From Topomyia yanbarensis (Eukaryota; Arthropoda; Insecta; Diptera; Culicidae): 64,000 bases of DNA. The notes beneath the pieces are model-generated. The model saw nothing but the letters and a program-made list of their open reading frames with translations. It did no database searches and was not told the DNA's origin. The position numbers and the translations under genes were made by a program. Positions 63,168-64,000 of the stretch are shown here, in pieces. The stretch spans positions 1-64,000 of the forward strand of contig NW_026683316.1 of NCBI RefSeq assembly GCF_030247195.1, written 5' to 3'. The first letter of the stretch is position 1; each line of letters begins with the position of its first letter.

Positions 63168-64000
63168 GGATTATTTAAATGAATATGTAGGTTATCAACT
63201 GGATTTTTCAGAAAACGGAAATACTTCTAATTAATTCTTCATTAAAATAATAATGGTACTGAAAAGAACCGTTTATGTTCGCTTTGGCAAATGATGCGCT
63301 GGATTCGATTCTCGTTGGATGCTGCTGACTTCTGCTCTCTATTTCCGGATTTAACTGTTGTCCAGGGGTGCGATACTAACATGATTGGTGTAGCTGTAGC
63401 GTTATAAACCGTTTATGATTTCTTTCTGCATTGTATAATGAACATATTAAATTGCTGGATCAAAAATAAAGATGGCGTTTGGTCACGGGAAGACGCAACG
63501 CACTGATCTATCTCAGACGGTCCCGCACACATTGCTCAGTCTGCTAGTGATGTGTAGAGTGGTAAAATTTGAAATTATTTTTCGAGTTAGTTAAAAATTA
63601 TGGGTGGGTAATGTCTGCGACATAATCAGAGTGTCGTGACTACATTTCGGGGCGTTAATTCAAATCTAATGCTATTGAACGTAATCACATTTGAATGGGA
63701 AATTTTTTAATGATTCCTTATTATAATTATGGTCAAGAAATTAAAAATTAATATTTACATCGTCAACTATTTTTTTTTCTTTTTAAATCTGCAACATTCT
63801 TTGAAAATATTGTTGAAATTTTATTAATGAAATGCTGAAAATGCGTTTGACAACACTGCCCACTAAATGGATGGTGGGGAAAAGACGCGTATTCGTTTAG
63901 GTTATGCTAGTATTAGTAACAGAAAGGAATGAAAAGGAACGAAAACGATCGAGCAAGATAGTGATAGTAGTGCGGATTCGCGCTACTATACTAAAAATTG
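63168..64000. other. Non-coding DNA to the right edge
   Basis: No gene seen. A partial repeat copy TGGGTGGGTAATGTCTGCGA is at 63,601-63,620. Confidence 0.5.

Overview
The window looks like repeat-dense, gene-poor nuclear DNA of a dipteran insect, most likely a culicine mosquito such as Aedes. The reasons are an I/Loa-type non-LTR retrotransposon with an RNase H domain, a Penelope-like element, tRNA-derived SINEs, many MITEs and fold-back elements, and metazoan histone relics with 3' stem-loops and TATA/TCAGT promoters. The species is inferred, since no host marker gene is present. I find no intact host protein-coding gene.

Layout. (1) 1-16,320: a 16.3 kb AAAGAC hexanucleotide array, with scattered imperfect units up to about 3.3 kb and then about 13 kb of apparently perfect repeat. 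(2) 16,321-26,704: a nearly full-length non-LTR retrotransposon with a 5' UTR, ORF1 (three zinc knuckles), ORF2 (endonuclease, RT, RNase H, terminal zinc motif), a 3' UTR and an A-run. ORF2 has one frameshift and was interrupted by a 4.2 kb Penelope-like insertion (21,317-25,562). That insertion is two head-to-head copies flanked by a perfect 13-bp target duplication. (3) 26,702-33,932: a second array of the same hexamer, same strand, 7.2 kb. The retrotransposon therefore lies between two blocks of one satellite. (4) 33,933-46,700: AT-rich DNA with a 1.34 kb element bearing 26-bp perfect terminal inverted repeats, fold-backs, a SINE, a piggyBac-type MITE and a retroposon with a 24-bp target duplication. 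(5) 46,750-48,380: remnants of a histone cluster, namely an H4 and an H2B pseudogene, each with a recognisable core promoter and 3' stem-loop. (6) 50,547-53,424: a decayed copy of an element related to the one in region 2, carrying a SINE and a 980-bp tandem duplication. (7) 53,425-64,000: MITEs, two minisatellite-like blocks (about 95 bp and 149 bp periods), a long fold-back, a (TA)92 microsatellite and dispersed repeats.

History that can be read. The retrotransposon came to lie within (or seeded) the hexamer array. The Penelope-like pair then inserted into ORF2. The two Penelope-like copies differ at only a few encoded residues, so that insertion is young. Deleting the insert and one target duplication leaves ORF2 in frame, so apart from the T-run frameshift the retrotransposon was otherwise coding-competent across that junction.
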